A stretch of DNA of 64,000 nucleotides. Origin: Galaxea fascicularis (lineage: Eukaryota; Cnidaria; Anthozoa; Scleractinia; Euphylliidae). Below the pieces are notes generated by a model that did no database searches, had not been told where the DNA came from, and worked only from the letters and a program-made list of their open reading frames with translations. Made by a program: the position numbers and the translations under genes. Below, in pieces: positions 13,501-24,681 of the stretch; positions within the stretch are counted from its first letter, which is position 1; every line of letters begins with the position of its first letter. The DNA is taken from contig OX419345.1 in assembly GCA_948470475.1 (NCBI GenBank), positions 4,493,533 through 4,557,532 of the forward strand, written 5' to 3'.

Positions 13501-16500
13501 TCTAACAGAGTAAATTACAGTAGCTTCAGCCATTACTAACTGCTGCCAATTTAGATACAAAACCCTCTCGGCATCACTAAAACGGACTTCTTCCATAATT
13601 GCCAAAGGAGACACCGGTACCTAAAATATTGTCTGACTTTCAAATCATTGGTGCTTTTGAAATGAAACCAAGAGATTTTCAGATTCTCTAGCTTGAATGT
13701 TCTGGTTTTGTTTTGATTCATAACCATTTTGTTAAACCGAGAGCCCAGAGTGTGCGAAAAGTTTGTATGTTAATTACTGCCAAACTTGCAACTTGGGTTG
13801 TGTGCATGTACTGTGAAGTTAAAAGGTAAGTGAAGACTTGTGAAATTGGCAGCATTAAAATCCTCAACTCTTAATTGCATATTACTAAAACAGGCAGTTT
13901 GTTTACCTTTTCCTGTGGCTCCACTGATAAACGGCCTTGTTATTCCAAGCTGAGCAAATAAAGCCATCAATTACAAATTTACCATCACACCTGGAAGATA
14001 ACAAGTTCGTTAAAGGTGTGGCCATTTGGTCAAGTACCCACAGATCCAGGTTAATTTCCATTTCGCCCTTGATCTTCCCATATCAATTTACCTTTAATTA
14101 GAGTAACATGGTCCCAACTAATGACAAAAACATGATTAAATTACAGAATTATGCAAGCCATATGTGTATAAAAACATTGAAAGTGTAAATGTGTCTAAGT
14201 TGAAAGCCTTTAATGTCCCTCCCACTTTTAATGACCCCTTAAACTGTTTTCCATTTGCAAAATTTTGAAAAACTTTTAGAAGTTTATGGCTGTAGTTAGT
14301 GAAGGTAGGGTACCAACAACTATTATTTCCAAGAAATAATTATTTTTCCTCTTGAAAATTTGCTAGTCAGACCATTATTGCATGCATAAAAGGTCTTAAT
14401 GTAGCTCGCTTTCAAGCACACTGGTCACAAGTTATCCATAAACCTAAAATGTCAGAAACATCTGGTATACAGTGTACATGTACATGGGAGCCAGGGAGCC
14501 AGGGATTTTCACTAAATAAAACATTGAGACAGCTGAAACCAGTGTAATATTGCCAAGCACCTTAAGACTACTGAATGTAGAAAAGAGTTATTTTGCCCTT
14601 TAAGCCCAGCTGATGTCATCAACATGCATATTCTCTTAACTGGTCTTCTCATTTTTTTGATTAGTACTAGTTCAGAGAATCTGGTTAAACATCAAGACAT
14701 TTAAAGTTCCTGTTTGTTAGAAATAGGGATACACTGTACTATAAGAAGAAAGTAGGCTTTCGCTATAAGGGCTTAAAGAGTTAACAGCTGGTGGCACAAG
14801 CAGTTGCCCTTGTGTAGACAGTCATATCTAGAGGACTAATTTGGATTTGACTGTCTTAAATTCAAGTTCCTTCAAGTTTCCTGCATTTGCTGTTTCAGGT
14901 CAAAAGAGCTACACAGCGGGGAGCAACAGCGATTATATTTGATGTCACGGATTACCCAGATGCAGCTACTGAGGTAAAATAGATTAAATTAATAAGTTTT
15001 GGAAATCAGTCTAAATGTAAAATGTGACTTCTGATTCAGGTAACTTTTAGTAACAAGGAAAAAATGGTAATGGTACAGTGATTGGAAGCTTTGTGAAATT
15101 AAGAATGGAAATATTCACTTAGACTGTGCTCTTACACAAAATGTTAGTTGTCTCAAAAATTAAGGAGGGCATAGGATCCTAAATAGGCAGGCACTGCCCT
15201 TAAAATTCTTTAAGGCCCTGGCAAACTAGGGCACATTTTTGCGGACGCATTATTGCCTACACAAATGTTTCCCCATTTGTGCAGCATGGCAGCATGGAAA
15301 CACAACATTCATTTTGTGTACTCCACATTTGAGCACCCAAAAAACATCATGAGCAACAATGTGTCCGCAACAACGTATCCTCGTTTGGCAGGGCCTTTAG
15401 TTTGTCCTTCTCAATACCCTTAAAACAGCAAAGGCAAGAATTGTGTGCAAAGTGTACAGGTGCCAGTGCCAGGGTTTTGGTTTCTATTAACAACTCTCAT
15501 GCAGTAACTAAAATTATGTGGGTTTATAACAAACTCACTGCTTATTGACACTGCACAACTCAACTCAAACTCATCTCAAACTAATAAACATGGACTTATT
15601 GGTGTTAAAATAAACAATTCCTCTCACTGAATATTAACCACACAGAAGACTCCTAATGTTATGTCAAGCCGGCCTTGAACTTTCTCAAACAAAAAGTTTA
15701 TATTTTCCTTTTGATGCTGTTTTTTGTGGGGTAAAACATTATTCTAGATAATACATAATATCATGACCTTTGCCTTTTTTGTTTTCCTGAAACATGAAGA
15801 TACTGGTGAATAGAGTTTATTGTATATTTTGGACTGAATTCTGTACGACTGTATAGTTTACAAAACTATGTTTTTATAAGTTTCTTCAAACAAAAATCTC
15901 ATCTGAACTGCTCCATTCAGACTTTTAAAATTTACTGGTCTGTCAAGAGGGCACGTCAGATTGATGTCTAAGATAAAGCAACTGATGGTATTTGAATCAA
16001 ATCTAAGCACATGTGACAGCTTTTTAGTAACTCAGCCACAATTAAATAAATTATAACTTTTCATTAAAGTAAATGAGTCCCTTGCTGGTTTATGACTTTA
16101 GTGTGACTATGTATCAGGGGTTTCATTAGAAGCCGGCAACCGGTAAAAACTGCCGCCCACTTTGTCAGAAGTTACCTCTCACTCCTGCCCACTTTGTCTA
16201 AATTTCACTAAAATGATAAAAAAAAAAATTGATCAGGTTGCCACTTATTTTAGCTAGCTCAGATGGCTATTTCAAAAATTATCAAAACCCCTGCATGTAT
16301 TGTCTTTTAAGCAACAAATAACAGATGTTAAAGTTGTTAACCTTGGAATACTCTTGAATGCCAAATAAATTTGAAATGGTATTACATTTCCAGGCAGATC
16401 TGTTTTCCACTGACAAATTAGCCTATTTTATTTGAAGGGAACAATCAGCTACTTTAAGAATTATGTTAGCCACCTTTCAAACCTCTTGAAAGTTAAAAGA

Positions 16501-19500
16501 AAGGAAAAGACCCTTGCCTGTAAAACTGGACTATTAATTTCATTAATTAAATTTAATTATACTATGAATGGACCTCTAGACAAGGTATCTTAACTAAATC
16601 CACAAATCTCAAGAATTATAAATAAAAATTTTCTTTGTATGCTGATCAAGACCAACTGTGATTATGATGGACAGGACTCAAAAATTTAACCATGGATGTA
16701 GTGAAGGCATTTTGCCTTTGCAACTTAAAGGTGTACTTGCCACTGATCTCACTAAATCACATATAATCTATCACTAATAAGACCTAATAAATATTTAATA
16801 AGTTAGTATGCACGCTGTGATTGGTCAATTTTGCGGGCCGTATTCTACAGTATGGCCTGCTAAATTTTGAAAGTTTCCTTTCCCGCATGCCCGATTAACT
16901 CAGAGATATAATAAATATCTTACTAACCTCATTTTCTCAGTCCATACTGTAAGTTACCAATCCTCGTTTTTTCCCATTCATTTATGGCCCACGTGCATTG
17001 CACCTGGGCCATAAGTAAACAGGAAAAAACTCAGCCCGTAACTTACATGTACAGTACGGACCTTGAACTCGACTAGTAAAAGGTATATATTCTGTATTTT
17101 TCTGTTTCCAGTTGAATGCTGCTACTACAAAGATTGCAAGGCCAGTGGTGCTGATAGATGGTAAAGATGCCAAGAAGTTGATGAACATTATAAAAAAGTG
17201 AGCTATTTTTCATACCTTACAGCTGGAAGTGTTCAGGGTGAACTTTGCTCAGCAAGACAATCACTGAGCCTCTTTTGAGTTTGCTTTTGGGGTTCAGTGT
17301 TTATTGGGCTCGACTTCCAGAGTAATAATTATTGTTTACACCATCTAAACTTAACCTCTGGCAGTTTTTCTCCCCTTTTCATGCAAAAATTAGTAGAAGA
17401 CCAAGTATAAAATTAATTCTGACTTAAACTATATTAAACCTACATGTACAACGGGGTTGTTATTAGAAGCTGGGGTCCAGATACCGACACCCATACCCTC
17501 TGAATGAAGTACCCGACTTTGCCATTAAGGTGTTGAAAAGGGCACAACAAAGAAATCTTTGGGTAACCCACCTATTCAGATTTCTAATAAATTTATTACC
17601 CTCCTATTCCTTCCATTAATGAAACCAGGCTGAGCCAATCCTACTTGGGAAAGTTGTTTTGATTGGTATACCCACAAAAAGCACCTATCTCAAATTTATA
17701 AGATGGCTTTAGGCTTTGTTTAAAATACTTCCTGTTCAGAATTTTCAATAACTTCTTTTTTTAATTGGGAATCAATGTTATGTTTTGCAACTTCACCTCA
17801 AAAACCTTGGAGTGATAATACAATTGCATAAGTGTATGGCTATTTTGTCAAGCATAGGATCACTGAGGTTGAATTTGATATCAGACATCAACTGACAGCA
17901 CTTACATTGAAAGATCAATATTCCTTTTCATGTAGCTGTCAGACTGGTTTTTTTTTCTTGTCCATAAATAATCATGAGAAGTTCTTCCTGTCAGGTAACA
18001 ATCTTGGACTGTCAGAATAAAGTGAGAAATATAACCCCCCTCCACCCAAATTGATGATGAGTTCACATGCAAACCAAAACACGCCTTTTTTATCATAGAA
18101 ATGGGGGGAGAGGGGGCTCAAATTTTTCATTTGTTTTGACCAAGATTGTAGGTCAAGACATGCTATCTTTGTCTTAACTAGTCACTCAACACTCGCTGAG
18201 ACATGTAAATCATTACATTGTTGCTACATAACCTGTGACATGGTCAATGGAAAGGACCTATTGTGACGAACGTTCTTTTATCTAAACTTCAAATTACAGT
18301 GGGATATTTATAACCCCTTCAGTGGTTGAAGTACAATGCAGGTCTCCCCCTGCTTAACGCCTTAAACCCTAAGATGAAACTTTAAATTCTCAGTTGTTGC
18401 CCTACACTTTTCCTATAGAAGTGTGAGGAAAAATTGTTAAAACATCAAGCACATTGATCGTGCGGGAACCTGTCCTCAATTCCTGTGACCACTCTGTTTT
18501 ATAAAGCTTGGTATTAGGCAGGAAGGAGAAATTTGATGCTGATCAGTGTTAGGGTCCTTCCATCAATCCCTCAGCAGTAATAAATTTCTGTGAGATGTAC
18601 AGTTTGAGGACAGCTTTTGAAATCCAGTTATCACTTGTAGCATAGATCTTGTTTCTACAATCTTCTTATCTGCTGGCAAACAGATCATATTTAATCCATT
18701 AAACCCTAAGAGTGATCAATTTGATCCTTAAAACCCTAGGAGTGATCAGCATAAAATTTCTCCTTGTAATATGAACGCTTCATAAAAAGTGCACACCAGA
18801 ATTAAGGGCAGGATCACACAAGATCAACTTGCTTGATATTTTAACCACTTCTCCCCACTACATCTATAGGAAATGTGTGAAGGTAGCAAATGAGAATTTA
18901 AATTTTGATCTCTGGGTTTAAAGAGCTAAAGAGGGCGGGTTTGAAGAAAATGGCTGATTTGAAATTTTCAAGTCAAACTGACAAACTAAAATTTTAACAC
19001 TTTAAACATGTAATACATCCCATTAACTTGGTAATGCTTTATTGTGTCCCCCAACAGCCAAAAAGTTTCCAGGGCAAGAATTCAATACAGTGTTGCAGGA
19101 TATACTCCTCAGGTACAACTTCGTTAATATTTACATAAAATCACAGTAGGTCTTATTAATCATAGGATCATAATCTGGGGAACAGGGTTGATGCAGTGGT
19201 GAGTGAGCTTGCCTTCCAATTCAGTTCCCAGACTTGGCATCACAAGTAGACTGAGTTTGTTGGTTCTCTACTCTGCTCAGAGAGGTTTTTCTCTGGGTAC
19301 TCCAGTTTTCCCCTCTCCTCAAAAACCAACAATTGATTTGATTTGAATAAGAGTTCATTTGATTTACAGTATCCCCAAATTAGTAGAGCACCTGTGCTAC
19401 ATGTCATGGCTAGAAAGATTTGAGACTTTGATTAAGTGATTATTATTATCATTAATTTGACCACCCAGCAAAGTCAAAATTATATCAAGTATACATTTGC

Positions 19501-22500
19501 TTTTGGAAAATCAGTACATGTAAGTCAGTAAGCAGTTCTCTGTGTAACAGCATTGTTCTGTGTTTTCTTGTGCTTCACAGAGAGCCTCCAATGAATATTT
19601 TGACATGGTTGTCTTCATGACTTTCTTTATTCTGGTGTCCATTGTCTGTTTTGTTCTACTATTAAAGGTATGTTCATTCAAATTGTTATAGTGCTTGTTT
19701 ATTTAATGAGCACATAGATTCAAATAAAATTTTGAAATGAAGCTAACATCATTAGCTAATTACAGTTCATTCTTCATTCTACAGATTAAGTGGAGACAGA
19801 AGCAAAAGGAGGTAAGATTCACTTAAAACAATCTGGATCAGTGATTAGTTACTAACAGTGCAATGCTTGTAACTTTACTGTTGACATAATTATTTTAGTC
19901 TTGTTGAAAGGAAAGTCCCTAAAGTCCCCTTCGGGGAGCAAGGTTGGCACAGTGGTGAGAGCGCTCGCCTTCCACCAATATGTCCCAGGTTCGATTCCCA
20001 CACTCAGCGTCATAAGTGGGCTGTCTTTGTTGGTTCTCAACTCTGCTCCGAGAGGTTTTTCTCCGGGCACTCCGGTTTTTACAAGAAAACATGCGATTAC
20101 TTGTTTACCACTAAAAGGGCAAAATTAATTAGGGACTCGTGCATGCGGTTTATTCATTTCTCATTGGAAGCCCGCTTAATGCAAATACAAATTTCATTCA
20201 AATCTAACCAACCAATCGATTCAATGAGATTTAACAAAAGTCCTGGCCAATAACAAACAAATTTCATTTCAAATGAATCATGGTAGCCATTGTAAAGTTT
20301 TTTTGAACTGATTTACAAAAAAACATAGTAATCGGCCCTCTTGATTACTAAAAATGCCCTTGATTAAGAAAAACACCCTCTGTCTCAGCCAATCAGCATT
20401 CAGTAATTTTGCCCTTTAGTGATAAAATGGAAAAGCATTCCTTTGGTTTTCAGACTGATTTCTTTTTTCTGAGAAATCCGAATGCACGCTCTCTTGTGCC
20501 AACCAATACTATTGCCGTTTAAGTGACAGAGTGACATTTTAATGTTTCTTTTCTTAATCAAGTCATCCCTTACAAGAATGGCCTTACATGCCTTATCAAG
20601 AATGGAGACAAGGAAATACCACAGTGGATCATCAGATCCACCAAGCACAAAGGAAGATAATGGCAACCTCAGTGATGCAGAGAGTACACTTTCTGCACAA
20701 ACTGAGGCAACAAATTCAAAGTGTGTCATATGCTTAGAGAAATTTAAAGATGGCCAGGTGAGCCTAGTTTCTTTTCTTTTCTTTTATGTGTTTTGTTGTT
20801 GCTGTCATTGTTGTTATTAAACCTTGTGACAGTGTCTGCATTATGCAAATCAGAGATAAAACCTGTGTATCAAACAGTTCAAACCTTAATGGGCTTTTTG
20901 CCTGATTGATTTTGGAATACTAAAGACAGATAAACTTGTAATTTTTATCTATCAAGTCATGTTTTCTTCATTTTGGAGACATTTTTCTTCCTCTGTGTAA
21001 ATTAAGCTACATTAGACAAGTTCTTCATGTCAACATCCTTTGTTAGATTTTGGACACTTTAAGATTCACTGCTTACTGCTTTGGATCGGAGCTTTCAGTC
21101 ATATATTTTATGTCGGTATTGTTTTGTAGCTGAGAACTGACGTTCGTATGTATTCCTATTAACCACTACTGGAATCTTTCTTTAGGACGTCAGAATAGTA
21201 CCATGTCGACACGAGTTTCACAAGGATTGCATAGACCCGTGGCTTTTATCAAATTATACATGTCCCTTGTGCATGCTTAATATAGTAGGTAAGCGAAAAA
21301 GTCATTCCACGTACGTTTGTAGCACCGTAAGTAACACGAAAGCGTACCTTTCACAGTTGAAGACACCAGGATGCATGCCATCCGCCATCTTTCAATCCAC
21401 GCACTTTTGTGGCTTCTTATTCGCTGCGTTTATCTTCCAATGCGCATCACTCTATTTTTAGAAGTTTCAAAATATTGCATTCAACGTATTCTGGAAATTT
21501 TCGTTTTCGAAGAGTGTGGTTGTAGTTGTTTTTAAACGGCTATACTTCCGTGATGATCAGGATGAAGTTTTGGTGAGTGCGCGCATTATTGAAAGCCTTC
21601 AACTAGGAAATTAATTTTCTGCATAATTTTTCAGCAATGTTTGTACCCGAACACATCAGTCCTTGTTGGCTTACACAAATATATAAAACGCTTCGATTGA
21701 ATTGTGGGTAGATCCAGTCCTTTGAGGGGGCAGACGGCCAGTTAAAAACGTCATTTGACCATTTGCCCCCGGAAAGGACTGGATCTGCCCACAATTTACT
21801 TGGAACCGTGATCATAAGCAAAATGGTCAAACTGATGGTAAAAACTTGTGTTTTGATTCTTTTTTTTTTTTTTTTCGTGTTAAAGAGAGGGAAGGGCCGA
21901 CAAATAAACCAAGAAGAGCTCGCCACTGGTTTACAAGACGCTGCGGGCGATGCCTTTCTGACACGGACAGTATTCGTTCATCTGTTAGCAGTATAGCGCA
22001 ATACATCCCAGAATCACAAACTCACATGTACAATTCAATGCATAACGTATCAAGCGATGCTAATGGCAATGAAAGTGGCAACCATTCTTCTTCTGTTGTG
22101 GACTTGTCATCTTCGCAAAGATATTTAGAGGACAATAGTACAAGTTTACAAGAGTTAAGAACGAACTGTGAAAGTCACGCTTCATCTAGCTCTCTTAGGA
22201 GTGTAAGTGTTCAGGGTTATATTTCACCGTACGAGGAGAGGAGGAGTTACACCCATCAAGTTGTTGTAGTGGCTCCCATCACGGGTAAGTATTCTGTCTC
22301 AAAACTTCGTAAGATATTATCATTTTTCACCGTTTATCTTTATCTCGAGTTGGACCTGCAATAGAATCATGGCCTAAGCTTCCAAGGGTCTCGTGTATCT
22401 CATTGGTAGAGCATCTGCACTTGTGATCTGAGATTGGCTCCTTTGCGCTCATGTTTGACCTTGCTCAACTTCATACCTCAGAGCTCTTCATGGGGCAATC

Positions 22501-22787
22501 TAAAAAGAGGGGCCTTCGAGAACTCTAGAGTCTCCTACAATAAAACGTAGCCGCCATCTTAAACCGCCTAAAGATCTCACTTTGTAGGCATATTTAATCT
22601 CAAACAGTCCTTCCCAGGACTACGCTCGAGAGAGTCATACTACGCCCTTCACCGAGTCATGACAATGATGACCTGGCTAAACATTTATAATGCAACATCT
22701 AAAATAACTGTAAGTAACTCAATTTGATTTGTTCTCCTTTTCTTTTCAGAAGACATGGTGGATGTGTCACAGGAAGACATTGTTTGA
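7583..22787 (+). CDS. ZNRF3/RNF43: ZNRF3/RNF43-type transmembrane E3 ubiquitin ligase
   Basis: Exons read: 7583-7789, 13123-13248, 14899-14973, 17112-17197, 19058-19112, 19581-19667, 19785-19811, 20563-20757, 21186-21288, 21886-22284, 22750-22787. All have AG/GT borders and phases agree, giving 465 residues. Seen: an N-terminal signal peptide (about 1-25); a PA domain (about 28-180) with the family pattern [25 protein letters not shown] and [10 protein letters not shown] and a cysteine pair C76/C105; one membrane helix (about 191-211); and a C3H2C3 RING-H2 at 275-315 (C275, C278, C293, H295, H298, C301, C312, C315; core CIDPWLL). Order and motifs match vertebrate ZNRF3/RNF43, which ubiquitinate Frizzled and LRP6 at the plasma membrane and are inhibited through R-spondin/LGR. 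The Ser-rich cytoplasmic tail after the RING is only about 150 residues, far shorter than in vertebrates. The start is the only ATG giving a signal peptide in frame with exon 2. I infer that this is the single pre-duplication orthologue. Intron 1 is 5.3 kb. The gene converges on GOSR1. Confidence 0.93.
12880..13090 (+). mobile_element. Possible LINE 3' tail just upstream of ZNRF3/RNF43 exon 2
   Basis: TATTTGAAGATAAATAAAGT followed by a TTG/TCG triplet run resembles the tail at 3020-3046. It ends about 35 bases before the exon 2 acceptor. Confidence 0.35.
15209..15400. mobile_element. 192-bp TIR element (ZNRF3/RNF43 intron 3)
   Basis: Ends TTTAAGGCCCTGGCAAACTA and, inverted, CTAAAGGCCCTGCCAAACGA. 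The inner sequence GCGGACGCATTATTGC is also mirrored by AATGTGTCCGCAACAACG. Confidence 0.6.
16790..17085. repeat. Compound foldback element F1, copy 2 (ZNRF3/RNF43 intron 3)
   Basis: Shares CTCAGAGATATAATAAATAT, CTTACTAACCTCATTTTCTC, GTAAGTTACC and CTGGGCCATAAGTAAACAGG with copy 1, reversed. It ends about 25 bases before the exon 4 acceptor. Confidence 0.6.
19177..19445 (+). mobile_element. tRNA-derived SINE, family A, copy 1 (ZNRF3/RNF43 intron 5)
   Basis: Decayed tRNA-like head (GGGGAACAGGGTTGATGCAG) followed by the family body (TTGTTGGTTCTCTACTCTGC, GAGAGGTTTTTCTCTGGGTA) and tail (AAAGATTTGAGACTTTGATT). It shares this order with copies at 19933 and 27352. Confidence 0.7.
19933..20080 (+). 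mobile_element. tRNA-derived SINE, family A, copy 2 (ZNRF3/RNF43 intron 7)
   Basis: The best-preserved head: GGGGAGCAAGGTTGGCACAG with an A-box-like GTGGTGAGAGCG and a B-box GGTTCGATTCCC. The body then follows to CACTCCGGTTTTT. The tail is missing (3' truncation or later deletion). Confidence 0.78.
21698..21803. repeat. Hairpin repeat H1, copy 1 (ZNRF3/RNF43 intron 9)
   Basis: GAATTGTGGGTAGATCCAGT..CCTTTGAGGGGGCA faces its own inverse TGCCCCCGGAAAGGACTGGA..CACAATT. It lies only about 80 bases before exon 10. Confidence 0.65.
22389..22490 (+). mobile_element. Degenerate tRNA-like SINE fragment, family C
   Basis: GGGTCTCGTGTATCTCATTG followed by GTAGAGCATCTGCACT resembles a tRNA D-arm. The B-box is eroded. 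It sits in the last intron of the ZNRF3/RNF43 gene. Confidence 0.4.
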
Positions 22788-22987
22788 CCCATTATTCTTA
22801 CGCGGAATGACAGAATGGTTGTTGTCGATTTTATCAAAGAGGAAAAAATTTATTAACGCTCATATTTTGTAAATAATACAGAGTACTCTTGGACTATAAA
22901 TCTATTTTCGGAGTTGTTTTTCCCCTGATCAAGCTTATTTAAAAGATACCATACCATTGACGAATGCCAATTGCCCGTATGGAAAAG

Positions 22988-22993
22988 AATAAA
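22988..22993 (+). other. Candidate polyadenylation signal of the ZNRF3/RNF43 gene
   Basis: AATAAA lies about 200 bases after the TGA at 22785-22787 and is the first canonical hexamer downstream on this strand. The 3' end itself is not visible in the sequence. Confidence 0.45.
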
Positions 22994-23377
22994 GTTATCT
23001 TTTGCTTTAAAAAATGCCCCGTTGGAAGTGTCATGAAATTATGGCAGCCTAGGCCTGCCAGCAAGCGTTTCCGTAGGGTATCATACGTTATTACCTTCTT
23101 TGACCGCGCAAAAATTAGGATGAAAGCAAAAACTGGGTCTCCCACTTCGCCTAAGTACTGAAGCGCGCAACACATCTTGAAGGCAGAGTGCGGAGAAACC
23201 AAAACGCGGGTGCGGAGGGATGAAAAAAGAAGACTCTTTCCCCTCTATTATGACTGGTCGCAGGTTAGAACAACAACAACAATGCATTTGTACTCTTTAG
23301 CCTGTTACAATTTATTAGATGGGGGCTTGCGGAGCCAGGCAGTCAATTGTAGGGCAGCAAGATGGCACAAAGTCAAC

Positions 23378-23816
23378 CCGGCCAAATGGGAAATTTTTGG
23401 TGAGCAAATTACGTTTGGTGATCAATCGTCTTACCATTTGGCCACCTTGTTTAGTCCTGTTCGACCACGCTCAGTGTTTGTAAAAATTTGAAGTCCACCA
23501 AACATTTGATAACACAACTTTTAAAAAACGTTTCGTGTTGTTTGATGGGTGGTTTCTTTCGTTCAGCCAGCTAGAGCAAACATGTTTCGCGCGCGTACAC
23601 GTCCTACGCTACCTCATACGCTTGTATGTATAGCTACCATGCAGACATTCGCATAGCAAAACTCCAAGTGTCTGGATGTTTGATCTTTGTGTGGTCAAAC
23701 AAGTTCAATTAAACCGTTTCGCCTGGGCTTCAAACACAAAGACTTACGTTGGGTCACTAAACAATGTTTGATGGCTTTTGCTGTTCTTAGTCATCAAACG
23801 TTTCCCGTTTGGCCGG
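23378..23816. mobile_element. About 440-bp TIR element between ZNRF3/RNF43 and GOSR1
   Basis: Left CCGGCCAAATGGGAAATTTT and inverted right CCGGCCAAACGGGAAACG. The inside repeats the ACAAACATTTGAT/CAAACGTTT motif. Target duplication is not evident. Confidence 0.5.
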
Positions 23817-24681
23817 CACCTTACTGGAATAAATTAAGCAGTGAATAAAACGCTGGTACCATGAGAGCCAGAGTTAGCAGAGGGAGTTGTCTCCAACTCT
23901 GTCCACGTCATTGATGAAATAAGGCTTCATGTACACTCTTCATTCAACTTGTTTTATTTACATTTCTTCCGATATTTTACTAATCAATAATTTTTCTACA
24001 ATTCTTGTATCGAGAATCAATAAACCACGAAAATTTTCAAGCGCTTCCCCCAAATATCAAAGATATTCATCAAAAGTTTATTGACGAAATCTGTATCTCG
24101 AGGATTTTAACTTCAACTTCAAAGGCCAGGGAGGTCCAGTTTGTTAACTCCGGATTTTATTGCGGTCACCCAAACATCAAAGATATTCTTTGATATTGAC
24201 AGGCTCCGCCGTTAAGCTGGGTCAGCACGACGCGTCGAGCACAGGTACCGCACATTTTCCTTGAGGTAGTATGAAGAAACTGTTACAATTAAATTTCTCC
24301 ATTTCTTTCCGATTGTCCAATAACATAATTACATTAATTACACACATAGCTCACCACTGTCTCTAAAACAGGCAGGTCGGTGTTACCTTTTCTCCCCGAC
24401 ATTTCATCTCCTTGGAATATATATATATTTCTATTATACTCCACTGAGTTCAAAGAATTCACGACCTTGAACAACAGTTCATAGACTTGCCGATTCACTT
24501 CAGAAGTTACCAAGTAGGATGAGTCGCAAAAACAACACTAAAACCAACCAATCGCAAATGACGAGACGAGTCCTTCCAGAGGGATTGTTTCGCCTTCAGT
24601 CGTTAATCTTCGACGGGCTTTCGGTAACTGATGGTAACTCTGGAATCACAGCTTGTAGATATTTCAGTCATTGATTTGTGT

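Larger units (their letters stand above)
22788..24681. other. Convergent intergenic gap between ZNRF3/RNF43 and GOSR1
   Basis: Holds the two 3' UTRs and the TIR element at 23378-23816. No gene is seen. Confidence 0.6.

Noticed and set aside
22964..23491. Overlapping open frames after the ZNRF3/RNF43 stop
   Set aside because: They lie in the expected 3' UTR and in a TIR element, with no recognisable domain.
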